From assembly GCA_000469685.2 (NCBI GenBank), contig LS997564.1, positions 17,573,615 through 17,637,614 on the forward strand: a stretch of DNA of 64,000 nucleotides. The letters are read 5' to 3'. The translations under genes and the position numbers were made by a program. How positions within the stretch are numbered: position 1 is the first letter of the stretch; every line of letters starts with the position of its first letter. Under the pieces are notes generated by a model. It saw only the letters and a list, made by a program, of their open reading frames with translations, had not been told where the DNA came from and made no database searches. Below, in pieces: positions 1 to 11,300 of the stretch. Source of the stretch: Haemonchus contortus. Lineage: Eukaryota > Nematoda > Chromadorea > Rhabditida > Trichostrongylidae.

Positions 1-399
1 CCTCAGGAGGGGATCGACAAACTCATCAAGTCCATGCCACGCCAATTTAAGCCATCATTGACTCTAAAGGTTATGCTACGAAGCATTCATGTCCTACTTG
101 TTATATTTGCTCTTATGCGAAGTGCTGCGCTGAGAAATGGAAAATTAAGGCAGATTGAAGTTGCACTGGAATTATGGGGCTTGACACTTTCTTTGACTGA
201 AATCTTTCAAAAAATGCCACAATCAACTTAGGCTACTGAAAACGCGCTCTCTGTTTACATGCAGTGATAGGAACTCACAGTGGAAAAACCAGATGTAAAG
301 ATGCTGTTTTAAAGAAGCTACGTTTGAAAAAGTGAAAACGCATACTTCACTGGCTGGTACGTAGGTGGACAATTCGATATCTTACGAAAAGGAATCCCT

Positions 400-1080
400 C
401 CTGCATTGATAGCGATTCTCTGAGGCAGTTGAATCGGCTCGTGAGTCGAATTGTCTCGACGAGGCGTGGATCTACGCAGCAAACGAATTCTTTTCGATGG
501 CTGCAATCACCTAAACTCTCCTGAGTTGTCATATTCTTCGCGATGTGGCGAACTAAGGTGTCCGATCGTCCAGAATTGGTAATGCTTCGGCACTAGATGG
601 TCGAGTGGTAGTTCATCACCATACAAGCTCAGATGTCGATTGGCTGTATACACCGGTACTTTTTTTCCTAAAAGACGGCAAGTAGTGGCTTGCGATCTGT
701 TAGCAGCTTTAACTGACGTCCGTAAATGTTGAGGCGCAACTTCCGTAAGACGAGCGTGATGATGAGCGTTTCGAAGAGCTTACTAAACACTAAACTGACA
801 CCGTGATCTGATGCGTTGGCTGCTACGACGACTTCCTTCGTAGTATCGGTCGGTGAGCAGGAGGTCTGAGGCGAGCACACCCATTTCTTCCACCACAATC
901 CTTTGAGAGGATTCTTGGTTCCTCGTGGATTATATGAGCTACCCGCCGCTCTTTGTAGTGCGTTTAACGGTGCCCGTAGCGTAGTTGTGGCATCTCACTC
1001 ATGAAGTAGTATCATGTAGTAGCTGCGCATCTCGGTAAAGAACGTATATGTCCTTTGTATGGTAACTAAGGGCCTCGATC
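400..1080 (-). pseudogene. Ty3/gypsy-type pol fossil (RNase H region)
   Basis: Minus-strand frame 668-898 reads like the RNase H part of a gypsy-type polyprotein. It has VVVAANASDHG, matching the usual beta-1 'DAS' motif with the first Asp changed to Asn, and ends in YGRQLKLLTDRKPLLAVF, the standard RNase H C-terminal half with its TD. Just downstream on the same strand (about 600-667) another frame has KKVPVYTANR, which follows RNase H in these elements. Frames shift and stops interrupt, so it is dead. The outer limits are approximate. Retroelement origin is fairly sure; the lineage within gypsy is not. Confidence 0.65.
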
Positions 1081-1579
1081 TTGTTAATTGCTGAGCAACT
1101 CTCTTATAAAAAATTACGGTTGTATCTTCCGCTGTATCTCTGGCTCAACACAACAAATGCGATTAAAAGCAACTTTCAGGCACTGGACAAGGATATCTTG
1201 CATAAAACTGTGGAAACTGTTTGTAGCGAAATACTTTCATGAAATGATTTGGAACGTGTGTTTAACATCGTAAAAATAAACAATTACTTAATGGAGCCAC
1301 TGTTGCTGCCTATCTCACTGGGTCGATCGGAAAGATACTGCGGAGTTTGAATGCACTGAGTTTATCATAGAAAGCCTCTGATACTAACTCAAAAAATTAT
1401 TTATTTTTCGAGTAGTTGCCCTATAGTCTCATAAAGTTGGCGAGTTATGAACAGAACTTCGGCTCTTCGAGTTCTTTTTGTGTAGAACCGTAGTGGGAAT
1501 AAGGAATCAGCAAGAACACTCTTGGAACAGTGATTTTCTTCTACAACAAGAACAAGAGGGCAGCTTAGAACAGAAAAAG

Positions 1580-2020
1580 GATCCTACTATATATAATTCG
1601 CTATGTGTGTCTGTTGGTGTGTCGGTGTGTTTGTGTGTTTGCGTGTGTGTCGGTGTGTGTCTGACCGGAAATTCATAACTCCTGTCCCCGTGGACCTAAA
1701 GCGTTCAAACTTTGTAGGAGTACGGGGGTAGGATGGGAGTACTATGGTATGTGGTAGAACCGTACTCCATGCACAGGGGGCGAGGCGTGCGCGATAGAAA
1801 TTTTGGGCCGCAAGTTCATAACTCCCGACCCCGTGGAACTAGAGCGTTCAAACTTAGTAGAAGTTCAGGCGGCAGGATGGGAAAACTTATGGTGGGTCGC
1901 AGGACCGGATTTCGTGCACATGGGGGTGAGACGTGCGCAATACAAACTTTGGGTCGCAATTTCATGACTCCTGTTTACGTGGACCTAGAGCGTTGAATTT
2001 CGCTAGGATTACACTTTTCG
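1580..2020 (+). repeat. Minisatellite-like element with GT-rich head
   Basis: Starts with an AT-rich tag (ctactatatataattcgc), then a GT-rich tract (about 1607-1665), then about three diverged 110-120 bp units, each with 'cataactcc', 'gtggacctaaagcgttcaaa' or close variants, and 'ggatggga'. The same modules occur in reverse orientation at 36346-37590, and the tag plus GT head recurs at 61100-61180. It is one dispersed family, not a gene. Confidence 0.75.
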
Positions 2021-2549
2021 TACTAACTTTGGATTTTTAGCATTTGAGTGAGTGAGGTAGGATATGACGGGATCGTAGGTCCTCGGTTACAAGAACTGAT
2101 CATAAATCATAAGAGAAGATAGAGGCCACCTAGCGATCACAACCCTATCGTGTTCGGTATCAGCGATGTAGCTTTGACCGTTCAGTATGTTTCACTCGAT
2201 AAGGCGGGATGGTAGAGTAAGTTGACAAAAGTGAGTGGTAAGTGCAGTGATAGGGACCCATTAGGGCAAGACGATAAGCAGATTAGAAATTTGTTCATTT
2301 CTCACTGTTCGATTACCAGATTCAAGGTTCAATGAAGAATCCTCTTTACTCAATGTCATTTGCGAGAAAACATAATCGACCGCCTGTAATCTGGAATTTT
2401 CAACTGATGATATCTCCGTAAAGGAAAGGGTCCATTGAAAAAGAACATCGATAACTTGTTTTGACTTGATGTTTGTTAACTGCTGTTTTAACGCCGCAGT
2501 GCGCGAAGCGAAAGTCTCACAAGGTTGGCGATTTGTGGGCAAAACTCCA

Positions 2550-2621
2550 GTCTCGGACGGGACTCGAACCCGTACTTGTCCTTTCCGGGGACCGTGCTCT
2601 TATCCCTTACACTACCGAGAC
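2550..2621 (-). tRNA. tRNA-like unit 1 (pseudo-tRNA, loop triplet GGA)
   Basis: On the minus strand a 72-nt cloverleaf fits: 7-bp acceptor GTCTCGG/CCGAGAC, a 4-bp D stem, an anticodon stem with one mismatch, loop CCGGAAA, and a perfect T arm ACGGG-TTCGAGT-CCCGT. The triplet at the anticodon position is GGA (Ser), but position 33 is C rather than T and there is no long variable arm as serine tRNAs have. It is therefore more likely a tRNA-derived pseudogene or SINE head than a decoding tRNA. The B box GGTTCGAGTCC is intact. Confidence 0.55.
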
Positions 2622-2843
2622 CCCGCCTGCCCTCGCCTTCTTAATGGCTTATATGCCATAGCTTATCAGCACTCACACGTACAACGTGTTGAGCCGGTCG
2701 GCCGATATCAGCACAGAACCGATAAGCTGTAAGCTTTACATGATATAACTTGTTTTGACTTGATGTTTGTTAACTGCTGTTTTAACGCCGCAGTGCGCGA
2801 AGCGAAAGTCTCACAAGGTTGGCGATTTGTGGGCAAAACTCCA

Positions 2844-2915
2844 GTCTCGGACGGGACTCGAACCCGTACTTGTCCTTTCCGGGGACCGTGCTCTTATCCC
2901 TTACACTACCGAGAC
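2844..2915 (-). tRNA. tRNA-like unit 2 (pseudo-tRNA)
   Basis: Identical to the unit at 2550-2621, offset by exactly 294 bp. Same cloverleaf, same C33 and GGA triplet, same intact B box. Confidence 0.55.
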
Positions 2916-3137
2916 CCCGCCTGCCCTCGCCTTCTTAATGGCTTATATGCCATAGCTTATCAGCACTCACACGTACAACGTGTTGAGCCGGTCGGCCGAT
3001 ATCAGCACAGAACCGATAAGCTGTAAGCTTTACATGATATAACTTGTTTTGACTTGATGTTTGTTAACTGCTGTTTTAACGCCGCAGTGCGCGAAGCGAA
3101 AGTCTCACAAGGTTGGCGATTTGTGGGCAAAACTCCA

Positions 3138-3209
3138 GTCTCGGACGGGACTCGAACCCGTACTTGTCCTTTCCGGGGACCGTGCTCTTATCCCTTACAC
3201 TACCGAGAC
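3138..3209 (-). tRNA. tRNA-like unit 3 (pseudo-tRNA)
   Basis: Third identical direct copy, again offset by 294 bp from its neighbour. Same cloverleaf and the same C33 defect. Confidence 0.55.
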
Positions 3210-3510
3210 CCCGCCTGCCCTCGCCTTCTTAATGGCTTATATGCCATAGCTTATCAGCACTCACACGTACAACGTGTTGAGCCGGTCGGCCGATATCAGC
3301 ACAGAACCGATAAGCTGTAAGCTTTACATGATATAACTTGTTTTGACTTGATGTTTGTTAACTGCTGCTTTAACGCCGCAGTGCGCGAAGCGAAAGTCTC
3401 ACAAGGTTGGCGATTTGTGGGCAAAACTCCAGTGGCAACTCAACACGTTGTACGTGTGAGTGCTGATAAGCTATGGCATATAAGCCATTAAGAAGGCGAG
3501 GGCAGGCGGG

Positions 3511-3582
3511 GTCTCGGTAGTGTAAGGGATAAGAGCACGGTCCCCGGAAAGGACAAGTACGGGTTCGAGTCCCGTCCGAGAC
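3511..3582 (+). tRNA. tRNA-like unit 4, inverted (pseudo-tRNA)
   Basis: Same 72-nt tRNA-like segment, now on the plus strand, beyond the inversion junction near 3434. The sequence of the cloverleaf is unchanged. Confidence 0.55.
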
Positions 3583-3804
3583 TGGAGTTTTGCCCACAAA
3601 TCGCCAACCTTGTGAGACTTTCGCTTCGCGCACTGCGGCGTTAAAACAGCAGTTAACAAACATCAAGTCAAAACAAGTTATATCATGTAAAGCTTACAGC
3701 TTATCGGTTCTGTGCTGATATCGGCCGACCGGCTCAACACGTTGTACGTGTGAGTGCTGATAAGCTATGGCATATAAGCCATTAAGAAGGCGAGGGCAGG
3801 CGGG

Positions 3805-3876
3805 GTCTCGGTAGTGTAAGGGATAAGAGCACGGTCCCCGGAAAGGACAAGTACGGGTTCGAGTCCCGTCCGAGAC
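3805..3876 (+). tRNA. tRNA-like unit 5, inverted (pseudo-tRNA)
   Basis: Second plus-strand copy, 294 bp beyond the previous one. Its downstream flank is cut about 33 bp after the tRNA-like segment, at the 12-bp repeat that closes the array. Confidence 0.55.
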
Positions 3877-4523
3877 TGGAGTTTTGCCCACAAATCGCCA
3901 ACCTTGTGAAACATCGATAACGTTTTGTTGTATCAAAAAAGGATTTCGAGCTCTGTTTCAATTTCATACTCTCACTCAGCTCAACAGCGGGAAACAACTT
4001 AAAAACTATAAACTTTAAAAAAAGGAAAAAAGTTCTTCAGTTCAACATTTCTCGGAGTAGGGTGTTTGACACAAGAAGGAGGAGAGCCTGGCGTTAGCCG
4101 AGCGATCCGACTGGTACGTGTTATCCACGGAAGCAGTGCTCTACTTCGTAAAACAAGGTATGTGGGTGGTTTCAAAACTTAGGCGGGGTGAAGTCAATCT
4201 CAAAGATCTGCAGTAGTTATTTGTAGAGTGTTATACAATAACTAACTACACAATATTTTCTGCGAAAAGGACAGACTTGAGATAAGTGCTCTAAGCATTT
4301 TAACCAACCCCCTCCTCCCATTTTTTCTCTATCATTCATAAATCTTCGAGTCTCAATCCTCGAAACTTGATATTAAGAGATCACCTCCGAACCGATCCAT
4401 TAGTGAAGATCTAATATTTAGTTGACGATAAGAATGGTCCGTACTTGGCAAGAACCTGTGTCGGCTGAGTAGGTCATCGGGAGAATGTTGAGAGGGACCA
4501 CACAGACCACAGAGAATGGTAAC

Positions 4524-5185
4524 TTAAAGGAGTTCACGATAATACTGGGTAATCCAGATTATGATGAAAAATGGAAGACAAGATCGAAAATAGTGCGATG
4601 AAGGTGAAGAAATGCGTGATTGGTGTTTCCAATGCGACAAAAGGCTTCGAAAAACCGTCAAAACGGGGGCTGGACGAGAATGAGACCAGGAAAGTGAGGA
4701 AGAATGGCTCGTTGGGACGAGCTATACAATGTGTCTCACTGCGTGTGTGTGTGGGTCCTGGTGCGAATAACAGAGTATGGTAAGCAAAAAATCAATCGCT
4801 CATAAGCATAAGTAAACAAAAAACCCTTGTAACAGCAAAAGTAGCTCTTCTTTTCCAGCCTCTACGAGTAAGAAATTAAATAAGGGATCGCAGCACCAAA
4901 AAGAATAACTGAGGAAAAAAGAATGGGAGAAATATCGCCTCATCACTCGGCGATTAGCTGACTGTGCGTGGGTCCTAGAACGAATAATAGCAATCTGTAT
5001 TGTCTCGACACTCGTCTAACATGACACCGATCGAGGGGCGTTAAAGCCAGTTACGGCAGCTACAGGGCATTCACTATACTCTAAGTGCCGAGATTATGGG
5101 AGCGAGAGGGTCCCTGCTACCACCCATGGGGGCGTTGAGTATTCCTGAGATCAGTAACCTTTTTTATCATGATTTGTCCCTTTAA
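4524..5185 (-). mobile_element. TTAA-ended nonautonomous element, copy 1 (662 bp)
   Basis: Begins TTAAAGG-agttcacgataat and ends ...tgtccCTTTAA. Most of its length is the reverse complement of 40507-41174: shared blocks include the 'taatccagattatga' end, the 'acaatgtgtctca' core with 'gggtcctggtgcgaa', the 'cgcctcatcactcggcga' block and 'gagtattcct' near the other end. TTAA at both termini of both copies fits either a TTAA target duplication (piggyBac-like) or a TIR starting in TTAA. No transposase frame is visible, so it is MITE-like. Orientation is set relative to copy 2. Confidence 0.7.
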
Positions 5186-5919
5186 AAGGGCTAAGCCACG
5201 GCATAGAGAGAAACAAGTTTCGACTTCCAGGATCTTTATTAATCCAGAGAAAAAATGTTTTTAAAAGCCTTGGACATGCTGGTTACTGAGAAATGGGACA
5301 CATCGGTTGTAAATCCAGCCGGCTGGCACACGCTAATGCAGACGCATTGCTTTGTGGCAACAGAAATTCGTGTGAAGTTTTTTTTTGTCACAACATCGTA
5401 AAACGTGAGGAGAGAATCGGATCGAAAAAGGCTTTTATTTTTTTTTATTCCTGCGATTTTCCTCGTTCTAATCGTCGCCAATACTTTGCAACACACCTTT
5501 TCACATACCCCATTAATGGTGTGTAACTGGATAGGAATTAAGACCTAAAAGCACAGTTTCATGATTGAAACTTATCGCGAGTGCCTTTGAAGGTAGAGTT
5601 CACGACCATTTTGAGGCACCCCTTTTTATTCGAAAAACGGAAGTATATGTAGGCTGGGAACAGTCCATGGTAGTGAAGAAAGCGAGAGAATCTCGAGAAA
5701 AACATGACTCTTTAAAAGCAGAAGAAATAGAGGTGTGACGAGATTAACATGACGTAGAAGGGTATTTTCAATTGTTGTAATTGCGCAAAAGCTGACTTCA
5801 TCAAGATGGAATTGTGCAGAACTGCCTTTCATTGTCGCTATGGGTCATTAAAAATTGTTAAACTCCCTACATGGGGTTTCTTTTGATCGGTGCAGCCTCT
5901 AGTGGCGGTGAAATTCGTC

Positions 5920-6070
5920 CGAGGATGCACACGGTACAATCTTTAAGCCTTTATAACGCCCCAACTAGGCCGTTTTCCGGCCTATCAGCAGTAGATATGG
6001 TCTACGAGGGGCTTCAAATTCATCCTACGGTGAAATCTCAGGAACCTTTTCTGTTCTGAACTGTGCCTCC
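5920..6070 (+). repeat. Partial copy of a dispersed element ending in gaactgtgcct
   Basis: Ends 'ctgaactgtgcctccaag' after an 'aatctcagga' block. Related ends occur near 12557, 13890, 41160 and 55370, and in reverse near 11860, 13139, 18169, 28652 and 40507. It is a terminal fragment; the other boundary is not clear. Confidence 0.45.
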
Positions 6071-6391
6071 AAGTATAAATTCCCTATTCAATTGCCAAGA
6101 GTCGCAACAGTGATGTAACGGTGGTCAGGGACCTCACGCTTTCGGAGCAGGGTTATAATAACAGATTTGGGAACTGGGCGCTTCCAGAATTGCAACCATT
6201 CCACTTTTTGAAAGCCTCAACAAATGTCCCTTCCCATGTTATTGCACTGTTTTCCCCTTCACTGCAGCCATATCACACTCCTCAAAGTCGTACTATTTCA
6301 TATCTCTGGCCTCTCCCCAACATGCTCCCTCTTTACCACGATCAATGCGGTGGTCGTTGTGATTAAGTAGAAGCCATAGCCTCGTGTGTGG

Positions 6392-6462
6392 GCACCAATG
6401 GTGTAGCGGTATCATTGTACCCTCCCACGGTACAGACCCGGGTTCAACTCCCGGTTGGTGCA
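6392..6462 (+). tRNA. tRNA-Gly(CCC)
   Basis: A 71-nt cloverleaf: acceptor GCACCAA/TTGGTGC with discriminator A, a D arm beginning GTGTAGCGGTAT, anticodon stem GTACC/GGTAC with loop CTCCCAC, and T arm CCGGG-TTCAACT-CCCGG. U33 is present and the anticodon is CCC, so it should read GGG glycine codons. The body matches the canonical eukaryotic tRNA-Gly layout with a short variable loop, with no intron. A T4 stretch follows at 6467-6470. This is the one tRNA in the window I regard as functional. Confidence 0.93.
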
Positions 6463-6466
6463 AAGC

Positions 6467-6470
6467 TTTT
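6467..6470 (+). terminator. RNA polymerase III terminator
   Basis: A TTTT run begins 5 nt after the tRNA-Gly discriminator base, with a second T5 run at 6474. This is the normal stop signal for pol III transcripts. Confidence 0.7.
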
Positions 6471-6584
6471 GCATTTTTCCACTAGATATGTAGCGAATGT
6501 TTTATTTGGAGAATTGGACGATAATATGCGATTTGCGATGAATCGACTGAACGTGCTGCCAACACTTTGACTGGGGTATGGGTA

Positions 6585-6822
6585 CATTCACCCAGAACTG
6601 GATAGGCGCGGGAAACCGCGCGGCGAAATTCGTGGTGATTAAAACGGCTTCGGCGCCTGTCATTTAGGCACGGGTCTCAAGTAAGTTGGATATGTAGGGC
6701 CAGCTGATGCTACTTATCTATCCCACTTCAAATTTGTGCCCAAATGATAGGCGCCAGAGTCGTTTTAATAACCACAAAATTCGCCGCGCGGTTTGCCGCG
6801 TTCATCCAGTTCTGGGTGAATG
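6585..6822. repeat. Foldback element (about 105-bp arms)
   Basis: Left arm starts cattcacccagaactggat and the right arm ends atccagttctgggtgaatg. Internal blocks such as 'ggcgcc', 'gattaaaacg' and the 'ccgcgcggcgaa' stretch also pair, leaving only a short loop. The transcript would form one long hairpin. A diverged relative lies at 7675-7833. Confidence 0.8.
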
Positions 6823-7674
6823 TTCCGTCCCCCCTTTGACCGTAGTCTCGCAGAATCGAAATATTAGGACTGGCACTGAGCCCCACCCCTCACTCAATCG
6901 ATGAGACATCAATTTTCATATATAATCGTGATCCCCCCTTCGAGTTCCCTTAACACGTATAAAGTGGGGCGAGCGCGGCACGCTAACGAGTCTAAGGTCT
7001 CGCAACTTCTTACTTTTGTCTAATCTTTCCGTTCCGAAATGATGATGCCCCGCAGGTTGAAGATGATATTGAAAAAAGCATCAGCAATGTTCACCGAGCC
7101 CACGTTTCGCCCTCTTTCAGAATAGTAGGAACAATCTAATGTCACTTGCCACTTATGAAAATATCAAAGGGAGAATTCCCGGTCTGGCGCTTTCGCATAT
7201 ATCCTAAAACGGGAACTACGAGTAACCGTGGTGTGGGCCTCAACCTCAAGGCGTGTCGCACTCGCAGTATACGATCACACCCTATGAAGGAGAAGAACTG
7301 AATTTGAGGAGGGAGTTCACAATATTTACAGCGAAACCAGTTCGCTTGGCATGGAACTTGGTTAGAAATACCGTCACCAGGGCAGCTGTAGTCGGAATAT
7401 GGAGGGACGGATGGACGCGGCAAACTGATAAACAAATAAAAACAACAAATTCGTGGGTGACGTGACCATTTGAATTTTCTCTGCTTCTCTGACAGCAAGA
7501 GGCTAGAGCACAGGGAAAACACCTCGGGTGTAGCCTACGGGGGTGGTGGTGGGGGTCCCATTGGACAGACGAGCACAACACTGAAAGACTACATCAAACG
7601 GCAGGGCGACATACTAGGGCAGAACAATGACGCATCCTGCAAGTTCAAAAGAACCGAGCTTAAGTAGTCCGTAG

Positions 7675-7833
7675 ACCAAATTCGTGGTGATGTAACCGAT
7701 TCTGTCACTTATCATTGGTGCACAAATTCGAAGTAAGACAGATAAGCAGCATCAACTGGCCCTACTTATCCAACGAATTTCGCCGCACGGTCTTCCATGT
7801 CCATCCAGAGTTGGGTGAATGAACCCATTCAGG
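7675..7833. repeat. Diverged copy of the 6585-6822 foldback
   Basis: Shares 'ttcgtggtgat', 'cacaaattcgaagt', 'gcagcatcaactggccct', 'aatttcgccgc' and the end 'gagttgggtgaatga' with the foldback element, but the arms no longer pair cleanly. It is an older or partial copy. Confidence 0.55.
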
Positions 7834-10800
7834 GCTCGTCGTGGAATGTGTAGGTACTTCATTGATCCTTTTAAACTACTACTCACTGTCCTCGGTTGCG
7901 CCTATATTTTGGATTCGTTGAGACATAAGATTTCCGTCCTCTTCCATTTTTTGTTAGTTATGTCGTTTATGAACTGATAATTTAGGCTCATGACAGGAAA
8001 AACACAAAATCTGACAAAACAGAATAAATTACCATCTGAGGAGGTGCCAACGTGGTAATAGACACCTATGGAAAACCATAAGCCAAAACAGGAATAATGC
8101 CATGCTATTAGGTTATGTCATCCTCGACTCCTCATCTTTGAACCTTCAAGATAATAAACAAATCGAAACGTTATTATTTCAAAAGCGGTTTTTAGAATGA
8201 AATGTTTTGAAAAGGGGAAGTCAAAGTTTTACAACCAAAGTCACATACTCCCGTAATGTCATCCTCACTTGTCATCGCTTTTATCAGGCCAACACTGATG
8301 TATGTATAAGTGTGATGACAAGCATATAATCAAGGTCATATAAGGAAATACATTTCAAAATGTCTAGTTGCAAGCACAAGTTTGAGTAAAGTCAAGTTTG
8401 AGTATTTGCCCTGTTCTCAGCATCCTCAGGATGACATTAACATAGCGAAGAGGAGAGCAGTTGAGAAGCAAGTATCAGGTTTAGTAATTGATAATTTCTC
8501 TCGCATCCACACCCTTCTAACATTGGGATTCAATTCTAACAATAAGATTCTAACTTCGCTCTTCGGTTTCCATGCGTGGAAATGTTTAATGTATCTGGCG
8601 TTGGATAATATCAGCTTTATCGGTAGCTTGAAAACATTACAAAACACTTGTTTGTCCTCCCTCGTTCTTCAATACGAAGTGACTATTTGTTGAAAAGTTT
8701 TTTTGACTCCATCAAAGTCGAAGGGGGCTGTTTAATACGTTTATGTCTAGTTCCCTCTATCGTTATGTTGCGAGGAAAGATTTGCCAGAGGGCACACAAA
8801 ACTCTAGATTATTCCAGTGATTTTCCGGAAGTTTCCGCAGTAATGCTATGCTAGGACTCTACTCACTTGCATGCGCATAACATGTGAGGAGATCTCCTGA
8901 TATCACAATATGTTGCCAGAAGGATGTCCATCTTCGTGGGTTTTTTTTTTCAAGCCGTAGAAGGTTGGAGTGAAGTGTGCACAGAACCGCCTAGGGAAGA
9001 ATTCAAAGCCAAATAATTAGCAAAAATTCCGTTGGGTTTCATTCATTTGTAGGGGCTGTACTCGAACTCGTAAATGATGGCTTAGCTGGATATGTAAAAT
9101 CCCATGCGAACTTCTAGAAACTTCTAAGAAAAATCTCGACTATTACGAAATTTTCAGCACATACTTTCTGTTATTACAATGGTGGGAGACCAAGTTAGGA
9201 GAGAGAAACGTTCTGAATAGGGTGGGGGATTAGGAAAGGTTGGGTCACTTACAAAGTTCGTATACGACTATACCTGCGCTAAAGGGAAATAAGGCGAAGA
9301 AATCTCAAATATTGCAGTTTTCTACCATCCCATTGAAAGCGGAGACCATTAATCCAAAATTCTTGAAACACAATTTGTTCTCGAAAGAGAATAGGATGCA
9401 GGGATTCTTGCCAGGAGAAAGAGGATTGGTATAGGCTTGAAGTAAACAAAAGCTGTTGAAAAACAAATGGGCGGTAAAGCAAACGTTAGGTTTTTGACGT
9501 GGTGAGATCTGTGCTATTCGAATTGTTTTCTTGATTGTCTTGAAAAGAGCGTCCTGTAAATGTAATGTATTCGCATAGAGCTTGAGGAAATTAACTGTTT
9601 ACTGATGACATCATGGGAATCTCATGGAACATGGCTGGGCTCGTTCGGAAGTCACAGTAAGGTAGTGGACCGTGTGAAATTACCTGACTGACCACTGTCA
9701 CGTGCATATCTATGTTCTCTCACGATCCTGCAAAACTAGTAGAGAGGAACTCGACACCGCATACTAGTTACCTTTGAATCATTCCTGATATTTTCATATT
9801 TACTGAGTTCCACGCGCTTAGCAGCGAGTTTCATGTGTTCTCTTTGGTCTTCCAGCTTTTCACATCAGTACAGAGAACTTTTTGAGGCCGTCGATTCACA
9901 TTAGACTCACAATACGCCACTATAATAAACTATATCAGCAATCACATCCATTGTAAATAGTATTGAATTTGATATATTTCGTCATGAAGACTCGGAAGAG
10001 GGTAGGACAAGGAGAAGCGTTTCCGAGCTCATAGGTCAAATGGGCGCTCCAGTTTTTGGTTACACTTTGTCCAAGCCTTCTAACCCCTATTGATACGGTG
10101 AATTCGAGTCAGATTGACTTTGATCTTGAACGGCAGGGTAAGCCTGACTCTTACAACGGATGTAAGTTATTGTGTTAACCAAATAAGCCGTGAACAGAAC
10201 TACCGTAATGGAATTCATTCTCAGTTTCAAAGAAAACTCGATCATCGTGCTCGTGCTCGTTCTAATGCTCGGTCTAATCCATCTTCGTAGAAAATACGTC
10301 CTTCAGTTTTATTTATCGATGACCGAGAATCATTTGTAATGCCTCTTCAAAGCACCTGAATAGACTTACATACCTGTTTGGACCTCCCATACTCGAGGTT
10401 CTATACATCTCTACGCTATTTATTGTTGAAGAACACAGTCACCCGTTTTCAGCTTCGACGGATCCTGTTTGCGAGGCGATATAATGAAAGGAAACGAGTC
10501 ACTGCGTTGTCAGGATGCGCTCTGAACTCATTGGAAAGTGTTTTGTTATACGTAAAACTCTCCTGCATAGCCGGAAAATCAGTCACTGACAATATTTTTC
10601 AAAGCGGGTATTACGATACCACCAAAGCAAATTGATTGCAATAAATGTTACATGTAGTTGTTACTATTATTAACTCTAGGTTTTAGCTAGTGCTCCCTAA
10701 TTGCTTATTGCCATTACAATCTTAATTGAATTACATATTCTCCTTAATAATATCGTTTTTCAAAATCTTCCGGTCTCAAGACCTTGTTTGTTCTTCTTTT

Positions 10801-11067
10801 CATTTACTCTCGAAAAATGTAAGGTATCTATTATTACAGGTAGGAGGAGCTTAGCTCTAAATTATGGAGGTTCTGGCTCCGACAGCGGATCGATGAAACG
10901 GCTCTACCAAAAGAGCTATCAAACGAAAGGACTCAACTGTCCTTTGCAATACTGCGATACCTTCCTTTTGCTTTTGAGAATTTTCAAGATTGTTCCTAGA
11001 ATCCAACGTCATTCTATGCTCTTTCACTTTACTGGAAAATATTCTATATCAAGTTAACCATTTTGCC
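7834..11067. other. No supported gene; AT-rich unannotated stretch
   Basis: Frames up to 118 codons exist (8382-8693 and 10701-11057 on the plus strand) but have no recognisable domain, no matching frame on both sides of splice sites and ordinary codon mix. One splice-acceptor-like site (ttattacag before 10841) opens a 70-codon polar frame. I cannot connect it to other exons, so I do not call a gene. Confidence 0.4.
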
Positions 11068-11300
11068 AATTTAGTCACTGGTTCGAATCCCGGACTGATA
11101 AGCGCTTTGGCTAACTAAGCCTTCCATCCTTCCGGGTTGGTAAATTGGTACCAGACTCGTCTGGGAGGATTAAAGTGCTGACTTGTACATCGGCTGGCCA
11201 CCGCAAGTCATTGTATAGGCCACATACGCACTCATTACGCCACTACGATCTTGAATGGATGTCGAGTGCGGGGGCGCAACTCGATGAACTCTAGAGAAAA
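11068..11300 (+). repeat. SINE-like dispersed repeat, copy 1
   Basis: Contains 'ctaactaagccttcca', 'cgtctgggaggat', 'ggccaccgcaa', 'ttgtataggccacatacgca' and 'cgccactacgatcttga'. The same ordered blocks occur at 50783-50990 and, weaker, at 53775-53945, all in plus orientation. A B-box-like ggttcgaatcc lies at its left edge, so a tRNA-related SINE is possible but not shown. Confidence 0.6.

Larger units (their letters stand above)
2451..3921. repeat. Tandem/inverted array of a 294-bp tRNA-like repeat
   Basis: Three complete 294-bp units start at 2451, 2745 and 3039 and read as identical. A fourth starts at 3333 and stops near 3433, where the sequence flips into two inverted copies (about 3434-3687 and 3688-3909, the last truncated). 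The block is bounded by the 12-bp direct repeat aacatcgataac at 2444-2455 and 3910-3921. Each unit holds one tRNA-like segment with good A- and B-box matches, so the unit resembles a tRNA-derived SINE or an amplified tRNA locus. Near-identity implies very recent amplification, or an assembly artefact. Confidence 0.85.

Noticed and set aside
2466..3936. Repeated 60-98 codon frames in the 294-bp units
   Set aside because: They run through the tRNA-like segment and repeat because the DNA repeats. There are no coding features.
7142..7522. 126-codon minus-strand ORF
   Set aside because: No domain, overlaps two other long frames, and has no splice context.
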